The notes under the pieces: model-generated
Told to the model about the DNA's origin: nothing
Database searches by the model: none
The model's input: the letters and a program-made list of their open reading frames with translations, nothing else
Translations under genes and position numbers: made by a program
Shown: piece after piece, positions 1 to 9,028 of the stretch
Layout of the letters: each line of letters begins with the position of its first letter
How positions within the stretch are numbered: position 1 is the first letter of the stretch
Assembly: GCA_002368355.1 (NCBI GenBank)
Contig: AP018281.1
Coordinates: forward strand, 558,001 to 622,000
DNA from: Chondrocystis sp. NIES-4102
GTDB lineage: Bacteria; Cyanobacteriota; Cyanobacteriia; Cyanobacteriales; Xenococcaceae
Direction of reading: 5' to 3'
DNA: 64,000 bases

Positions 1-98
1 ATTTGCTCTTCATCTAATTGTTGGGCTGCTTGATAAACCTTTTGATTCATCCAGCTATTATACTGACTTAATAATTGTAAATTGGCTAAAAGATCCAT
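1..98 (-). CDS. DinB-family protein, N-terminal fragment (runs off window)
   Basis: Only about 32 codons are visible, read leftward from an ATG at 98. The peptide begins MDLLANLQLLSQYNSWMNQK and continues VYQAAQQLDEEQ. The pattern 'LxxYNxWMNxxxYxAxxxLxxE' is typical of the first helix of DinB/DfsB four-helix-bundle proteins, which are putative metal-dependent enzymes. The metal-binding histidines would lie outside the window. A second ATG four bases upstream is out of frame. The assignment rests on a short stretch, so it is moderate. Confidence 0.55.
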   Translation of the reverse strand, partial: MDLLANLQLLSQYNSWMNQKVYQAAQQLDEEQ

Positions 99-319
99 TC
101 ATTAATAATTTAGAGATGTTTAAAATAAAATAACAATGTATCTTAAAATTAGCTAGGAATATCAAAAATATTATTAAGTGTCTATAAGAGTGGTGCATCG
201 TTATATTTTTCGTTTCCAGTGTATTCTTATGCACCCGTGATCTAATAGCTAAAAGCTTAATCCGTCCTATGTCTTTGGTTATTTTCGCGCCCTTGCTATT
301 AACTATTAATTTAAAACTA

Positions 320-910
320 TCACTTAAATTTAATTAACATATCTACTTCCTCAGTAGTTAATTTACGCCATTGACCAGGTTGCAAACCAGATAAAGTTAT
401 TTGTTGAGACTTATTACCTAAAGCAACTCTAACTAATCTTAAAGTAGGAAACCCAACCGCAGCAGTCATTCTTCTTACCTGGCGGTTACGTCCTTCAGTT
501 AGAGTCATTTCTAACCAACAAGTAGGGATAGTTTGGCGAAAACGAATAGGAGGAATTCTGGGGGGTAGATCAGGATCAGAATTTAATAGATGGACTTGAG
601 CTTTACGAGTACGATAATCTTTAATAGTAACCCCGTTGCTTAGTTTATTTAAAGCCGTGCGATCGCAGATGCCTTCTACCTGCACATAATATGTACGAGG
701 ATGGGCAAATTTGGGATCTGCTAATCGATGTTGTAGTTGTCCATTATCCGTTAATAATACTAATCCTTCGCTATCTAAATCTAATCTTCCCACAGGATAT
801 ACTCCAGTAATGGGAATATAATCTTTGAGAGTTGCACGTTTAATTTCACTTCCATCATCGGTAAATTGACACAATACCCCATAAGGTTTGTAAAACAAGA
901 TATATTTCAT
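320..910 (-). CDS. rRNA large-subunit pseudouridine synthase, RluE/RsuA family
   Basis: This enzyme isomerises a specific uridine to pseudouridine in rRNA. The catalytic motif [10 protein letters not shown] lies at residues 41-50, with Asp44 the expected nucleophile. The family C-terminal signature [10 protein letters not shown] is near residues 139-148, followed by 'LRLVRV'. At 196 residues it lacks the N-terminal S4 domain of RsuA and RluB and starts directly at the catalytic domain with '[12 protein letters not shown]', as in the RluE subgroup. In E. coli RluE modifies 23S rRNA U2457; the exact target here is inferred only from subgroup. It stands alone, with about 220 bp of AT-rich DNA downstream. 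Confidence 0.88.
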   Translation of the reverse strand: MKYILFYKPYGVLCQFTDDGSEIKRATLKDYIPITGVYPVGRLDLDSEGLVLLTDNGQLQHRLADPKFAHPRTYYVQVEGICDRTALNKLSNGVTIKDYRTRKAQVHLLNSDPDLPPRIPPIRFRQTIPTCWLEMTLTEGRNRQVRRMTAAVGFPTLRLVRVALGNKSQQITLSGLQPGQWRKLTTEEVDMLIKFK

Positions 911-1022
911 TATTAATATACATATATAGTTATTAAATTATTAGTACGCGGACAAATTATCAATCTTCTATAGTTTTAATATGTACAAGAATAATGCGTT
1001 ATGAATAACATATTATCTATAC

Positions 1023-1784
1023 ATGATCATCGATAAGCAAAAGATTAAAAGAGAGATAAATTTTATCCACCAAGAATTTGAAAAATTTACCAATAATCAG
1101 AAGAAAACAGTGACAAATGTTAATTGTATAGATTCTAATAAATATAGATTAATATTTTGGTTTATATTTGGCTTTCTAGGATTTATGTTTCTAACAATGG
1201 GTTTAGTAAAAATAATTTTAATTTTATCAATTCAAGACATTGTGTTATTCGGATATACAATTATCTGTTTGATAATTATGTTTATGTTTTTTATAATATT
1301 ATTATCTTATCATCTCCTAACTAATATAGTAAATAATAAAAATAATATTGATAACCTCTGTTTGATTAATAATGATTCTTTGATCGCTATAGAAATAGCT
1401 AATAATACAAGTAAATTAGCTGGTCTTATTTATCAGAATAATTTTATGAATCTTGTTAATCATCAGCAGACACTTAAAGATGAATCTAAAGATAATATTC
1501 AATTATTAGTTATTTCTTGTATTTTCTTTTTTTGCTACATTACAGAGCTAAAACTAGATGTTTTAAGTCGTAATATATCTTTATCACTTGGTGGTGTTAC
1601 TTTCTTTACATTGCTTTTATCATTAACACAATTTTTTTTACGACCAACGACATCAAAGAAATTATTATTATACAAAAGATTTGTTTCTATTTTAGATATG
1701 GCTATTAAAATAGATAGAAGTAACTATTATTTGCCAGATATTAAAAAACAATCTAATGCTCAGGCTGAGCCAGAAGAAATTTAG
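1023..1784 (+). CDS. Orphan integral membrane protein, unknown function
   Basis: I do not recognise this 253-residue protein. It has a charged N-terminal segment (residues 1-40, rich in Lys/Asn) and two hydrophobic hairpins: helices near 43-70 and 73-100, then 157-180 and 187-207. Between them is a polar linker of about 55 residues, with a hydrophilic tail. The layout resembles small SLATT-type or other two-hairpin membrane proteins, but no diagnostic motif is visible. Codon use is extremely AT-rich (Ile, Asn, Lys, Leu), more so than the housekeeping neighbours, which suggests a fast-evolving or acquired gene. Both flanks are AT-rich spacers, so it is probably monocistronic. Confidence 0.6.
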   Translation: MIIDKQKIKREINFIHQEFEKFTNNQKKTVTNVNCIDSNKYRLIFWFIFGFLGFMFLTMGLVKIILILSIQDIVLFGYTIICLIIMFMFFIILLSYHLLTNIVNNKNNIDNLCLINNDSLIAIEIANNTSKLAGLIYQNNFMNLVNHQQTLKDESKDNIQLLVISCIFFFCYITELKLDVLSRNISLSLGGVTFFTLLLSLTQFFLRPTTSKKLLLYKRFVSILDMAIKIDRSNYYLPDIKKQSNAQAEPEEI

Positions 1785-1950
1785 CAAATTACTACAGTTA
1801 ATAATATTTCATACATTCAGATATTTTAAACAATTGACACTATCTTATTTATCTATAACAAAAGAGGAAGAAATAAGAATACCACCCTATAATTAAACTA
1901 TTTAACATAATGTTTTAAAGTCATTTCGCTAAGATTTCAGATAACAACCC

Positions 1951-2667
1951 TTAAATATTCTCGTCCTCAAACTTATAACCAACTCCAACAACAGTTTTAA
2001 TAAAGGTTGGGTTAGTAGTATCAGGCTCAATTTTCTTACGCAACCTTCTAATATGGGTATCAACTACTCGATCATCACCAAAAAAGTCATTACCCCAAAG
2101 TTTATCAATCAATTGTGTGCGACTCCAAACTCGCCCAGGATAACTAATAAAAGTTGCTAGTAAATTAAATTCGAGGGTAGTTAAATCTAACTCCTGGGCT
2201 GGTTGAGCATTTATTTGTCTGGTGGCTAAATGTTGATCCAAGTCTACGGTAAAATGTCTGGTGCGATAAATTTGAGAATTTTCTGCTGCGACTCCATGAC
2301 GCAAACTACGGCGTAATAAAGCCCTTACCCTAGCAGTTAACTCCCTAGGACTAAAAGGTTTAACTAAATAATCATCCGCCCCCGTAGAAAGCCCTATCAC
2401 GCGATCGATTTCTTCGCCCCTAGCAGTAAGCATTAATATATAAGGGTCTTTATCATAGGGTTGTTGGCGAATGCGAGTACAAACTTCTAAACCGTCTAAA
2501 CCAGGCAACATTATATCTAAAATAATTAGATCTGGTTGTTGTTGTCTAAAGGTATCTAGGGCGGTTAGTCCGTTATTGGCAATGCGACATACAAAACCTT
2601 CTCTAGTTAATGTTTGCTCTATAAGTTGAGCAATTTCCTGCTCGTCTTCAACAATGAGAATCTCCAT
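1951..2667 (-). CDS. OmpR/PhoB-family response regulator
   Basis: This is a DNA-binding response regulator of a two-component system. The receiver domain (residues 1-115) has the acidic pair at residues 7-8 (VEDE), phospho-acceptor Asp51 in 'LIILDIMLPG', Thr81 and Lys103 (LVKPFSP). The C-terminal winged helix (about 135-235) ends with the typical 'RVVDTHIRRLRKKIEPD' and 'GVGYKFED'. The length of 238 residues is normal. No histidine kinase lies next to it, so it is an orphan here and its partner cannot be named. It is too divergent from RpaA/RpaB for me to give a symbol. A repeat-rich spacer lies upstream. Confidence 0.92.
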   Translation of the reverse strand: MEILIVEDEQEIAQLIEQTLTREGFVCRIANNGLTALDTFRQQQPDLIILDIMLPGLDGLEVCTRIRQQPYDKDPYILMLTARGEEIDRVIGLSTGADDYLVKPFSPRELTARVRALLRRSLRHGVAAENSQIYRTRHFTVDLDQHLATRQINAQPAQELDLTTLEFNLLATFISYPGRVWSRTQLIDKLWGNDFFGDDRVVDTHIRRLRKKIEPDTTNPTFIKTVVGVGYKFEDENI

Positions 2668-3014
2668 TTGGGGTAATAATTAACAATGGATAATTAGCGA
2701 CTGCAATTGATTAAACTATTTATAGCAATACGAGATATTTAAGGGATATTTTTATCTTTGGGCTATTAGCTATGAGCTTCTTAGCCTTCAAATACTACCT
2801 ACTACCTACTACCTATTACCTATTACCTATTACTAGACTCCTGCCTCCTGATTTGCGGTTGCGTAGCTGTCGTAGACATAGCTTATCCTTATTTGACTCC
2901 TGACTCCTGACTTCTTGATGCAGTCCAATACGCGGGAAACCCCCTTTTCTGCGCGCTGCATCGCTCCTGACTCCTGACTCCTGACTCCTGCCTCCTGACT
3001 CCTGACTCCTAGCT
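2668..3014. repeat. Mosaic repeat spacer (heptamers plus palindromic element)
   Basis: This 347-bp spacer has no credible gene. It holds runs of an 'actacct' heptamer (about 2788-2832), runs of 'actcctg' (2893-2910 and 2963-3008), a GC-rich module at 2858-2888 ('gcgtagctgtcgtagaca') and a hairpin element at 2917-2962 whose ends are GATGCAG and CTGCATC. The hairpin with its flanks (2905-2970) recurs in inverted orientation at 8435-8490. Heptamer STRR repeats are well known in cyanobacterial genomes. Confidence 0.8.
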
Positions 3015-4280
3015 TTAAGCTTTAGGTAATTTTGCTGTCACTACACCACTAATAGCAGAAAGCAGTACCCAACTTATAGTATTGACTCTAAAATCGAATA
3101 TAGTTACATCCGCTAAATTGAAGAGAATACAACCACAGAAAGCGACTAAATAACTAAAAAAAAGTAAATGTGATTGCTGATCCGACCAAGTATTTAATAG
3201 CTTAACTGCTTGAATGATAATTGAGCCGATAATAGCTAATAGCAATAAAGTAGCAAAAATCCCTGCTTCTGCACCTAACATCAAAAACAAATTATGGGGA
3301 TGTCCAAACCAAAAGCCCGTTTTAGCTTCATACAAGGGAGTGAAGTTACGTAAACCCCAACCAAACCAAGGACGACTCTGAATTAAATTCCAGCAAAATT
3401 GCCATTGAGTAATGCGTAACGTTTCTACAGGACGTTGATACATTTGATCCGATAACCTTGCCCAAAAATAAGCAGGGACAATTTGCCTTAACTGTCTACC
3501 TCCCAAGTCGGGGGCAAAAGATGCCCAAGCAATTACAGTGGTAGCTGAAGTGACTGCATAGATTAACCAACGCCAACCCAGATAAACGGCATAAGCCATA
3601 AAACTAATGACTGCTAAACCCCAAGCATTACGGGAGCTTGTTAGTATTAAACCGATGAGATCTGCACAAAGGATTAAGGTAAGTAAGAGTAAGAGATAAA
3701 GTCGCTTAGTAGATGGTTGCTGTTGCCAAGTATCCAACCATAAACCCAAACCCAAACAAAAAGCGATCGCCAGATAAATAGCTAAAAAGTTAGTATAGAT
3801 AAATACTGCGGACATTCTGCCCGTTGGCACTCCCTGGGGGACTAATTCCCACCCCAGAATCAACTCTATTAATGGTATTGTTTGCCAAGCAGCGAATAAT
3901 TGCCCTAAACCTAAAATCACAATTGGTAGGGAAGGCAGTATTAATAACCAAGATAACTGTCTTAGCTCAATACGCTTTGAGATTAGCATTCTCAGGTTAA
4001 TAAAGAGCCAAAAAAAAGGCAGAAAATTAGCTAACCCTAACCAAGCAGATTGGGAGTCCTCTGCTAAACTTGAACTGATAATTAAAATGACCGCTAAAAT
4101 TCCCAATGCCTGATTAAGACGATTAGCAATAATTTGTCGATAATAAACTTGGCAAACTTTTATACTGACTAGTAAAAGTCCTACTGCCCCCATCAAAGGA
4201 AAAAGAGGCAGCACTAGAACACTAACACTGCAAACTAACCAAAGCCAATCTAAGGTACTTTTTGCGCTCGTTAACCTCAT
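3015..4280 (-). CDS. O-antigen ligase / polymerase-like membrane protein
   Basis: This polytopic inner-membrane protein of 421 residues has about ten hydrophobic helices. The O-antigen ligase (Wzy_C/WaaL-type) core is in the C-terminal half: 'GWGLRNFTPLYE' followed by 'GHPHNLFLMLGAEAGIFATL', where the conserved HNLFL is the family's periplasmic-loop signature. Such proteins join or polymerise lipid-linked glycans; cyanobacteria also carry IctB-like relatives. Its start is 8 bp past the stop of the TolC-like gene on the same strand, so the two are probably co-transcribed, which suggests envelope polysaccharide assembly or export. The exact substrate cannot be read from sequence. Confidence 0.82.
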   Translation of the reverse strand: MRLTSAKSTLDWLWLVCSVSVLVLPLFPLMGAVGLLLVSIKVCQVYYRQIIANRLNQALGILAVILIISSSLAEDSQSAWLGLANFLPFFWLFINLRMLISKRIELRQLSWLLILPSLPIVILGLGQLFAAWQTIPLIELILGWELVPQGVPTGRMSAVFIYTNFLAIYLAIAFCLGLGLWLDTWQQQPSTKRLYLLLLLTLILCADLIGLILTSSRNAWGLAVISFMAYAVYLGWRWLIYAVTSATTVIAWASFAPDLGGRQLRQIVPAYFWARLSDQMYQRPVETLRITQWQFCWNLIQSRPWFGWGLRNFTPLYEAKTGFWFGHPHNLFLMLGAEAGIFATLLLLAIIGSIIIQAVKLLNTWSDQQSHLLFFSYLVAFCGCILFNLADVTIFDFRVNTISWVLLSAISGVVTAKLPKA

Positions 4281-4288
4281 TACATCAA

Positions 4289-5923
4289 TTACGGTAAATC
4301 TTGCAGCCCATTATCAGGAAAATTAGAAACTTCTCTTTGTAACTGATTATAGGACTGATTGTATTCAATAATCGAAGATAGCAAATTACCACGGGCGGTA
4401 GTTAACTGTGTCTGAGCATCAATTACATCAGTTTGAGTACCAACTCCAGCCTGGAAACGTAATCTAGCTAAACGCAAACTTTCTTCGGCTAGTTGTACCT
4501 CTTTAGTGGCGGTATCAATATTGGTTCTATTTGCCTCTAAACCAAAATAAGCTTGTTCTACCTGAAAGCGAATTTGATTGCGCTGGTTAGCAAAACGTGT
4601 CTCGGCTAGTTGAGAGTCTTTTTCCGCTTGTTGCGCCCTAGCCTTAGCAGCCCCTGCGTCAAAGATTCGCCATTGTGCTTGTAAACCTAATCGATATTGA
4701 TCTGTTGGATCAAAATCATCTTCTAAATCATCGTTTAGTCCGTAAGTCGCAGCAGCACTAACGGTAGGGCGACGCTGGGATAAGGCAATAGTTCTTTGTT
4801 CTTCGCCAATTTCTCGTTGTAATAATAATTGCTCTAATTCCGCTCGATTTTTAAAAGCTTGTACAATGGTTTGAGGTAGAGATAGTTCCCATGTACCAAC
4901 TTTTTCTATGGCATCGGCGGTAGATAAATCAGTACTGTGGGAGACACTTAGGGTTTCTGCCAACTGTCGGCGCGCAATACCTTGATTAGCGGTTGCGGTA
5001 GTTAAACGTTGCTGTGCTTGAGATAATTCCACCTCAGCCCGTAATACATCAAATCTTGTACCCAAACCAGCCTTTTCTAATAGTTGGGCATCTTTAAGGG
5101 TTTGAGAGGCATCTTCCACCGCAGCCTCTTCAATTTTTACCTGGGCATCACTATTTTGTAGATTGTAGTAATCTCTAGAAGTTTCAAAGCGCGCCTGTTC
5201 AACAACTCTTTCCAATTCCAATTCATTGGTGCGTAACTGCTTTTCGGCGGTGCGAATTCTGGCATTTCTTTGACCACCATCGTAGATATTGTAATTGAGA
5301 CTAACGTCGGTATTAAAAGTTAAACTACCAGATGAAGTATTAGTTAATTGATCCTCTACCGACTGCCTGGCATCTGCTTCGGAAACATTAGGATTATTCT
5401 CAATAATTCCTGCTACTCTTTCATCAATTAGCTGCTCAGTAGTACTATCGAATAGAGCGGAATTACTATAATTCAACCCACCACTAAGATCTACAGTGGG
5501 AAATAGGGCAGATTTTGCCTCCGTCAATTGATCTTGGGTTCGCTCAACTTGGATTCTTGCCTCTTCTATGTCTTTGTTATTTTTGAGGGTTATAGCGATC
5601 GCTTGCTCTAAAGTAATTGGTTGCTGTGTCCCTACTTCGACTTCATCCGCTTGTGTGGGGAATGATAGGGGGTTGGGACTGGAATTTAAATCTTCAGTAT
5701 TGGGAATTGGTTGAATAGGAGGTTTAATAATATCAACCGTATTATTTTGAGTTGTTTCTGGTGTCTGGGCGATTTTATTCCCATCGGAATTGATAAGCGT
5801 ACTTGGATAATTATTTTTAATAGCAGAATTGGGTGTTTCTAAAGCAGTAGCTAGACTGATATTGCTAATGACGATAGCTGTACTAATCCCTATCGCTTGA
5901 ATCATTTGATTGTTCTTAACCAC
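4289..5923 (-). CDS. TolC-family outer-membrane efflux protein
   Basis: This outer-membrane channel subunit of a tripartite export system has 544 residues. After a short hydrophobic leader (about 8-28, 'IQAIGISTAIVISNISLATA') and a Pro/Asn-rich linker, two OEP repeats follow (about 100-310 and 345-530). They are rich in Gln/Ala/Glu amphipathic helix, with the recurrent 'A..QL..A..G..T..DV..A...L' pattern ('GLGTRFDVLRAEVELSQAQ' and 'GVGTQTDVIDAQTQLTTAR'). The start is a GTG with AAGGAG six bases upstream; a downstream ATG (residue 7) has poorer spacing. It is first in a pair with the O-antigen ligase-like gene. No inner-membrane pump or adaptor is nearby. Confidence 0.9.
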   Translation of the reverse strand: MVKNNQMIQAIGISTAIVISNISLATALETPNSAIKNNYPSTLINSDGNKIAQTPETTQNNTVDIIKPPIQPIPNTEDLNSSPNPLSFPTQADEVEVGTQQPITLEQAIAITLKNNKDIEEARIQVERTQDQLTEAKSALFPTVDLSGGLNYSNSALFDSTTEQLIDERVAGIIENNPNVSEADARQSVEDQLTNTSSGSLTFNTDVSLNYNIYDGGQRNARIRTAEKQLRTNELELERVVEQARFETSRDYYNLQNSDAQVKIEEAAVEDASQTLKDAQLLEKAGLGTRFDVLRAEVELSQAQQRLTTATANQGIARRQLAETLSVSHSTDLSTADAIEKVGTWELSLPQTIVQAFKNRAELEQLLLQREIGEEQRTIALSQRRPTVSAAATYGLNDDLEDDFDPTDQYRLGLQAQWRIFDAGAAKARAQQAEKDSQLAETRFANQRNQIRFQVEQAYFGLEANRTNIDTATKEVQLAEESLRLARLRFQAGVGTQTDVIDAQTQLTTARGNLLSSIIEYNQSYNQLQREVSNFPDNGLQDLP

Positions 5924-6083
5924 TCCTCACTCCTTTTTTTGTCTTTCTGACATTGAGATAAAATTTATGGATAATTCTATATTGGCTATGACCTTGGTTT
6001 TGTCAACTTACAATTAGACCAAGCTTGCCTAATCTTTTTAGATTACGCTTTAAGTATTAATAACTTCAAAATAAGATTATAGT

Positions 6084-6602
6084 TTAATATTCCACCAAGC
6101 TAAAAACTGGTACATCACCAAGCTTCTCTCTGCCACCCAAGGATACTAATTCAACTACAAACAGACAACCTACCACCTCAGCATTAATCTGAGTTAGTAA
6201 GTCTTTGGTAGCTTTAGCAGTCCCACCTGTAGCCAGTAGATCATCAACAATCAAAACTTTAGAACCTGGAGCGATCGCGTCTTGATGAATTTCTAATTGA
6301 TCGCTGCCATATTCAAGTTCATAAGTTGCGGAATAGACGGCGGAGGGAAGTTTACCTGGTTTACGTACAGGCACAAAGCCAACACCTAATTGATAAGCTA
6401 GGGGGGTAGCAAAAATAAAACCCCGTGACTCCATCCCCACGATGTAATCTGGTGATAAATTGGCGGTTTGACATTGCTGAGTAAGTTGGTCGATGGTATG
6501 GCGTAAACCTTGAGGATTGTTAAGTAATGTAGTGATATCTCGAAATACAATTCCTGGTTTAGGAAAATCTGGGATAGCGCGAATGAGAGATTTGAGTTCC
6601 AT
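6084..6602 (-). CDS. apt: Adenine phosphoribosyltransferase
   Basis: Apt converts adenine and PRPP to AMP in purine salvage in the cytoplasm. The protein has 172 residues, the usual length. The N-terminal '[18 protein letters not shown]' is family-specific, '[14 protein letters not shown]' (about 56-69) contacts the base, and the PRPP loop '[16 protein letters not shown]' is at 116-131. It is transcribed alone, leftward, and diverges from the DUF3038 gene across a spacer of about 130 bp. Confidence 0.96.
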   Translation of the reverse strand: MELKSLIRAIPDFPKPGIVFRDITTLLNNPQGLRHTIDQLTQQCQTANLSPDYIVGMESRGFIFATPLAYQLGVGFVPVRKPGKLPSAVYSATYELEYGSDQLEIHQDAIAPGSKVLIVDDLLATGGTAKATKDLLTQINAEVVGCLFVVELVSLGGREKLGDVPVFSLVEY

Positions 6603-6730
6603 AATTAAATAAAGTTAGATAAGATTGTCTTGCAATTCTGATAGTTGTGGCATCCAATGCACTCTTTAATTAATTTGTTATCCTCGACAAAGAATAATAT
6701 ATATAACTAGAATATGGACTTAATTTTATA

Positions 6731-7360
6731 ATGACCCAACCTGCAAGTTTAGAATCAGACTTTCCTGCCCCAGTGGACAGACAGACTTCAATTTTAAATA
6801 CTTTACCAGACATCTTACTGCCTGCTAAAGGTTGTTCCCCTCATACTCAACAACAAATTGATTTACTTTTGCTGGCTCTTGAAGCTTTGGAATTAGGGGG
6901 TTCAGAACATATGTTAGCCATGGCAAGACAATTGAAGATTGATGAAATTATTAAACATCGCGTCAACCTGTGGCGTTTACGTTGTAGTAACCCTTGGCGA
7001 CGTTCCTATACTAGAGAAGATCTAAGTCAAGATCAAGCTAAGGCACTGGTGATCATTGCTGCCTATCGATCCAGGGAATTAATGGTTATTATTAGACAGT
7101 TATTAGTAGCCGAACAGCAGATGCGAGAGAAAAATCTACCCATTGATAATCATTTTCGTCTTTCGGAATATTTAGAAAGATTTCGCGCTCATTTTCGTAG
7201 TCGGATGAATTCTCGCCGTGCTAAAGTATCAGCTTATATTGCCTCAGAAGAACAATTAAATGACTTGGCATTATCCCTGTTAAATAAGTTATTGTTTTGT
7301 ACTGGTACAAGAGGTATGGAGCGTATTTGGTTTAGTTTGTTTGATGGAGAAGTAGCATAG
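6731..7360 (+). CDS. DUF3038-family cyanobacterial protein
   Basis: This 209-residue soluble, helical protein has no known function. The features 'CSPHTQQQIDLLLLALEALELGGSE' and 'VNLWRLRCSNPWRR' match what I know of DUF3038, a family essentially confined to cyanobacteria. The centre is Arg-rich (residues 73-92 and 140-165), compatible with nucleic-acid or acidic-partner binding, but that is inference. The DUF4335 gene starts 3 bp after its stop, so the two are translationally close and surely co-transcribed. The pairing itself is conserved in cyanobacteria. Confidence 0.85.
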   Translation: MTQPASLESDFPAPVDRQTSILNTLPDILLPAKGCSPHTQQQIDLLLLALEALELGGSEHMLAMARQLKIDEIIKHRVNLWRLRCSNPWRRSYTREDLSQDQAKALVIIAAYRSRELMVIIRQLLVAEQQMREKNLPIDNHFRLSEYLERFRAHFRSRMNSRRAKVSAYIASEEQLNDLALSLLNKLLFCTGTRGMERIWFSLFDGEVA

Positions 7361-7363
7361 ATC

Positions 7364-8047
7364 ATGAATACTAAGCGACAGTATAGTCTCCCTAACTGTA
7401 ATTTAATTTTAGAGGGGATGGAAGATGCTGATAGGGAAAATGTAGATATTTTAGATGGGAAACCACCCATGTCTATTTTAATTAATGCTGAATTTAATTT
7501 TCTCAATTCCCAGCAAAAGTTAAGTGGTGGAAGTGTTTTTTTACAAAATATCGCCCATGCTGTTAGTAATTATGCTCAGGGACTACTCAGTGGCTTACCT
7601 CACCCCCTCAAAAGCAGTAATGGATATCCGCGAATATCTTTAACTCAAGTCCAAGAGAAAAATCTCCATCGTTTAACTTTCGATCCTGAACCTGGAAGCG
7701 CGGAAACCCCAGTGGAGGTAAATTTAACTACTGTCGAATTATTTGATTTAGTTGATGCGATCGATCAATTCTATTTAGATCGTACAGCTTTACCCAATAT
7801 GAACTTAGAATTACGCTCTGTAAGCAGACGCTATCGCAAACCAGAACAACCTTTAACAGAAAGATTAACCCCTGTTATTGTCGGTTTTGCAAGTTTAGCA
7901 ATGGCAGCAGGGGCTTTCTTTGTCATTCCACCACCAGAAATAAAACCAACCAAACCTACACCAGCCAACGAAACTACTAAACCTGAACCCGTTGTTACTC
8001 CAACTATACCACCAACTCAAGATAAAGATCCTGAAGCGAGTAATTAA
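7364..8047 (+). CDS. DUF4335-family membrane-anchored protein
   Basis: This 227-residue protein of unknown function is the usual partner of DUF3038. The N-terminal domain (about 1-145) has 'RQYSLPNCNLILEGMED' and 'VNLTTVELFDLVDAIDQFY'. A single hydrophobic helix follows (about 170-189, 'VIVGFASLAMAAGAFFVIPP'), then a Pro/Thr/Glu-rich tail of about 38 residues. The layout implies an N-terminal domain tethered to a membrane by a near-C-terminal helix, with a disordered tail on the other side. It starts 3 bp after the upstream gene; the DUF2499 gene follows after 44 bp. Confidence 0.84.
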   Translation: MNTKRQYSLPNCNLILEGMEDADRENVDILDGKPPMSILINAEFNFLNSQQKLSGGSVFLQNIAHAVSNYAQGLLSGLPHPLKSSNGYPRISLTQVQEKNLHRLTFDPEPGSAETPVEVNLTTVELFDLVDAIDQFYLDRTALPNMNLELRSVSRRYRKPEQPLTERLTPVIVGFASLAMAAGAFFVIPPPEIKPTKPTPANETTKPEPVVTPTIPPTQDKDPEASN

Positions 8048-8091
8048 ATAATAAGCTTTATATTATAAAGTGAGTAAGCAATAATTAAATA

Positions 8092-8400
8092 ATGCACGCA
8101 TTATCAATCCCGACTTGGATAATTCATGTCTCTAGCGTTCTTGAATGGGTTGCTGCCATCTACTATATTTGGCAGTATGGAGAAATTACAGGCGATCGCT
8201 CTTGGCATAATTTATCTTTTGCTATGTTACCTGCGCTAATTAGTGCTATGTGTGCCTGCACTTGGCATTTTTTTGATAATTCTTCCTCTTTGGAATGGTT
8301 AGTTACTTTGCAAGCATCGATGACTGTGGTGGGCAATTTGACCGTCTGTATTGCTGCTTGGGGTATTTGGCAAAATTCCGCTAAATCTGGGGTTAAGTAA
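8092..8400 (+). CDS. DUF2499 (Ycf49-like) membrane protein
   Basis: This 102-residue protein has about three hydrophobic helices. The start 'MHALSIPTWIIHVSSVLEW' and 'SWHNLSFAMLPALISAMCACTWHFF' are typical of the DUF2499/Ycf49 family of cyanobacteria and plastids. Conserved His and Trp residues lie at the helix ends. The role is unknown; the phyletic range suggests the photosynthetic membrane, which is inference. It lies 44 bp after DUF4335 on the same strand. The partner DUF3593 gene follows but is separated by an inserted repeat mosaic. Confidence 0.85.
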   Translation: MHALSIPTWIIHVSSVLEWVAAIYYIWQYGEITGDRSWHNLSFAMLPALISAMCACTWHFFDNSSSLEWLVTLQASMTVVGNLTVCIAAWGIWQNSAKSGVK

Positions 8401-8638
8401 TTTAAAGGAGTCAGGAGACAGGAGTCAGGAGTCAGGAGCGATTAGCACGCAGAAAAGGGGGTTTCCCCCGTATTGGACTGCATCAAGAAGTCAGGAGTCA
8501 GGAGTCAGGATAGGGGAGGGTGATATTAGGTAGTAGGTAGTGGGGGTTTGGGTAGTAGGTATTATTGGAAGGCTAAGAAGCTCAGAGCTAACAGCGTATT
8601 GCTAAGAAGCTAAAAATGTCCCTTAATTATGTGATGTG
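8401..8638. repeat. Repeat mosaic between DUF2499 and DUF3593 genes
   Basis: Runs of 'gtcagga' heptamers (8408-8438 and 8490-8510) flank an inverted copy of the hairpin element also found at 2905-2970. 'taggtag' repeats (8526-8561) follow, then an 'agctaagaagctaaaa' module (8585-8616). The reading frame 8351-8533 here is repeat-derived and not a gene. The mosaic separates two genes that are usually neighbours. Confidence 0.8.
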
Positions 8639-8962
8639 ATGAATAAAGATAGTTTGTTTGCGATTTCTTTATTTCCCTATTTAGGCTTTTTGTGGTTTAT
8701 GACTCGTTCGGGTAAAACTCCACGTTTGGCTTTAATTGGGTTTTATTTTTTATTGATTTTCGTCGCCGTTACTATACCCGCAGGTATTTATGCCAAGGTT
8801 CATTACGGTCAAGCCCTAGCTGATGTTGATTGGTTACATGGTAGTGCTGAAGCTTTTTTAACTATTTCTAATATTTTGGTTGTATTAGGTTTTCGTCAAG
8901 CAGTTATACAGCTTAAGAATATTAAGACGAAATTTGAAGTTCGGCGGGAGCAAAACCCTTAG
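8639..8962 (+). CDS. DUF3593-family membrane protein
   Basis: This small membrane protein of 107 residues has about three hydrophobic helices (about 5-20, 28-50 and 70-90) and a basic C-terminal tail. 'SLFAISLFPYLGFLWFMTRSGKTPRLALIGFY' and 'LADVDWLHGSAEAFLTISN' match DUF3593, a cyanobacterial/plastid family usually adjacent to DUF2499. I place the start at the ATG at 8639; an in-frame GTG lies immediately before it. There is no clear ribosome-binding site, perhaps because the repeat mosaic upstream has displaced the original leader. Confidence 0.82.
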   Translation: MNKDSLFAISLFPYLGFLWFMTRSGKTPRLALIGFYFLLIFVAVTIPAGIYAKVHYGQALADVDWLHGSAEAFLTISNILVVLGFRQAVIQLKNIKTKFEVRREQNP

Positions 8963-9028
8963 TCATCTTAATTATTGTTTAATAATTGATAACTTGATGC
9001 CTTGATCCCGAACCGATGTACTAGCTAA

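Noticed and set aside
5919-5938. Yfr1-like small RNA motif
   Set aside because: The 'actcctcactcc' string differs from the Yfr1 core and is the ribosome-binding region of the TolC-like gene read on the other strand.
8351-8533. 60-residue ORF across the end of the DUF2499 gene
   Set aside because: It overlaps the real gene out of frame and its remainder is encoded by heptamer and hairpin repeats.
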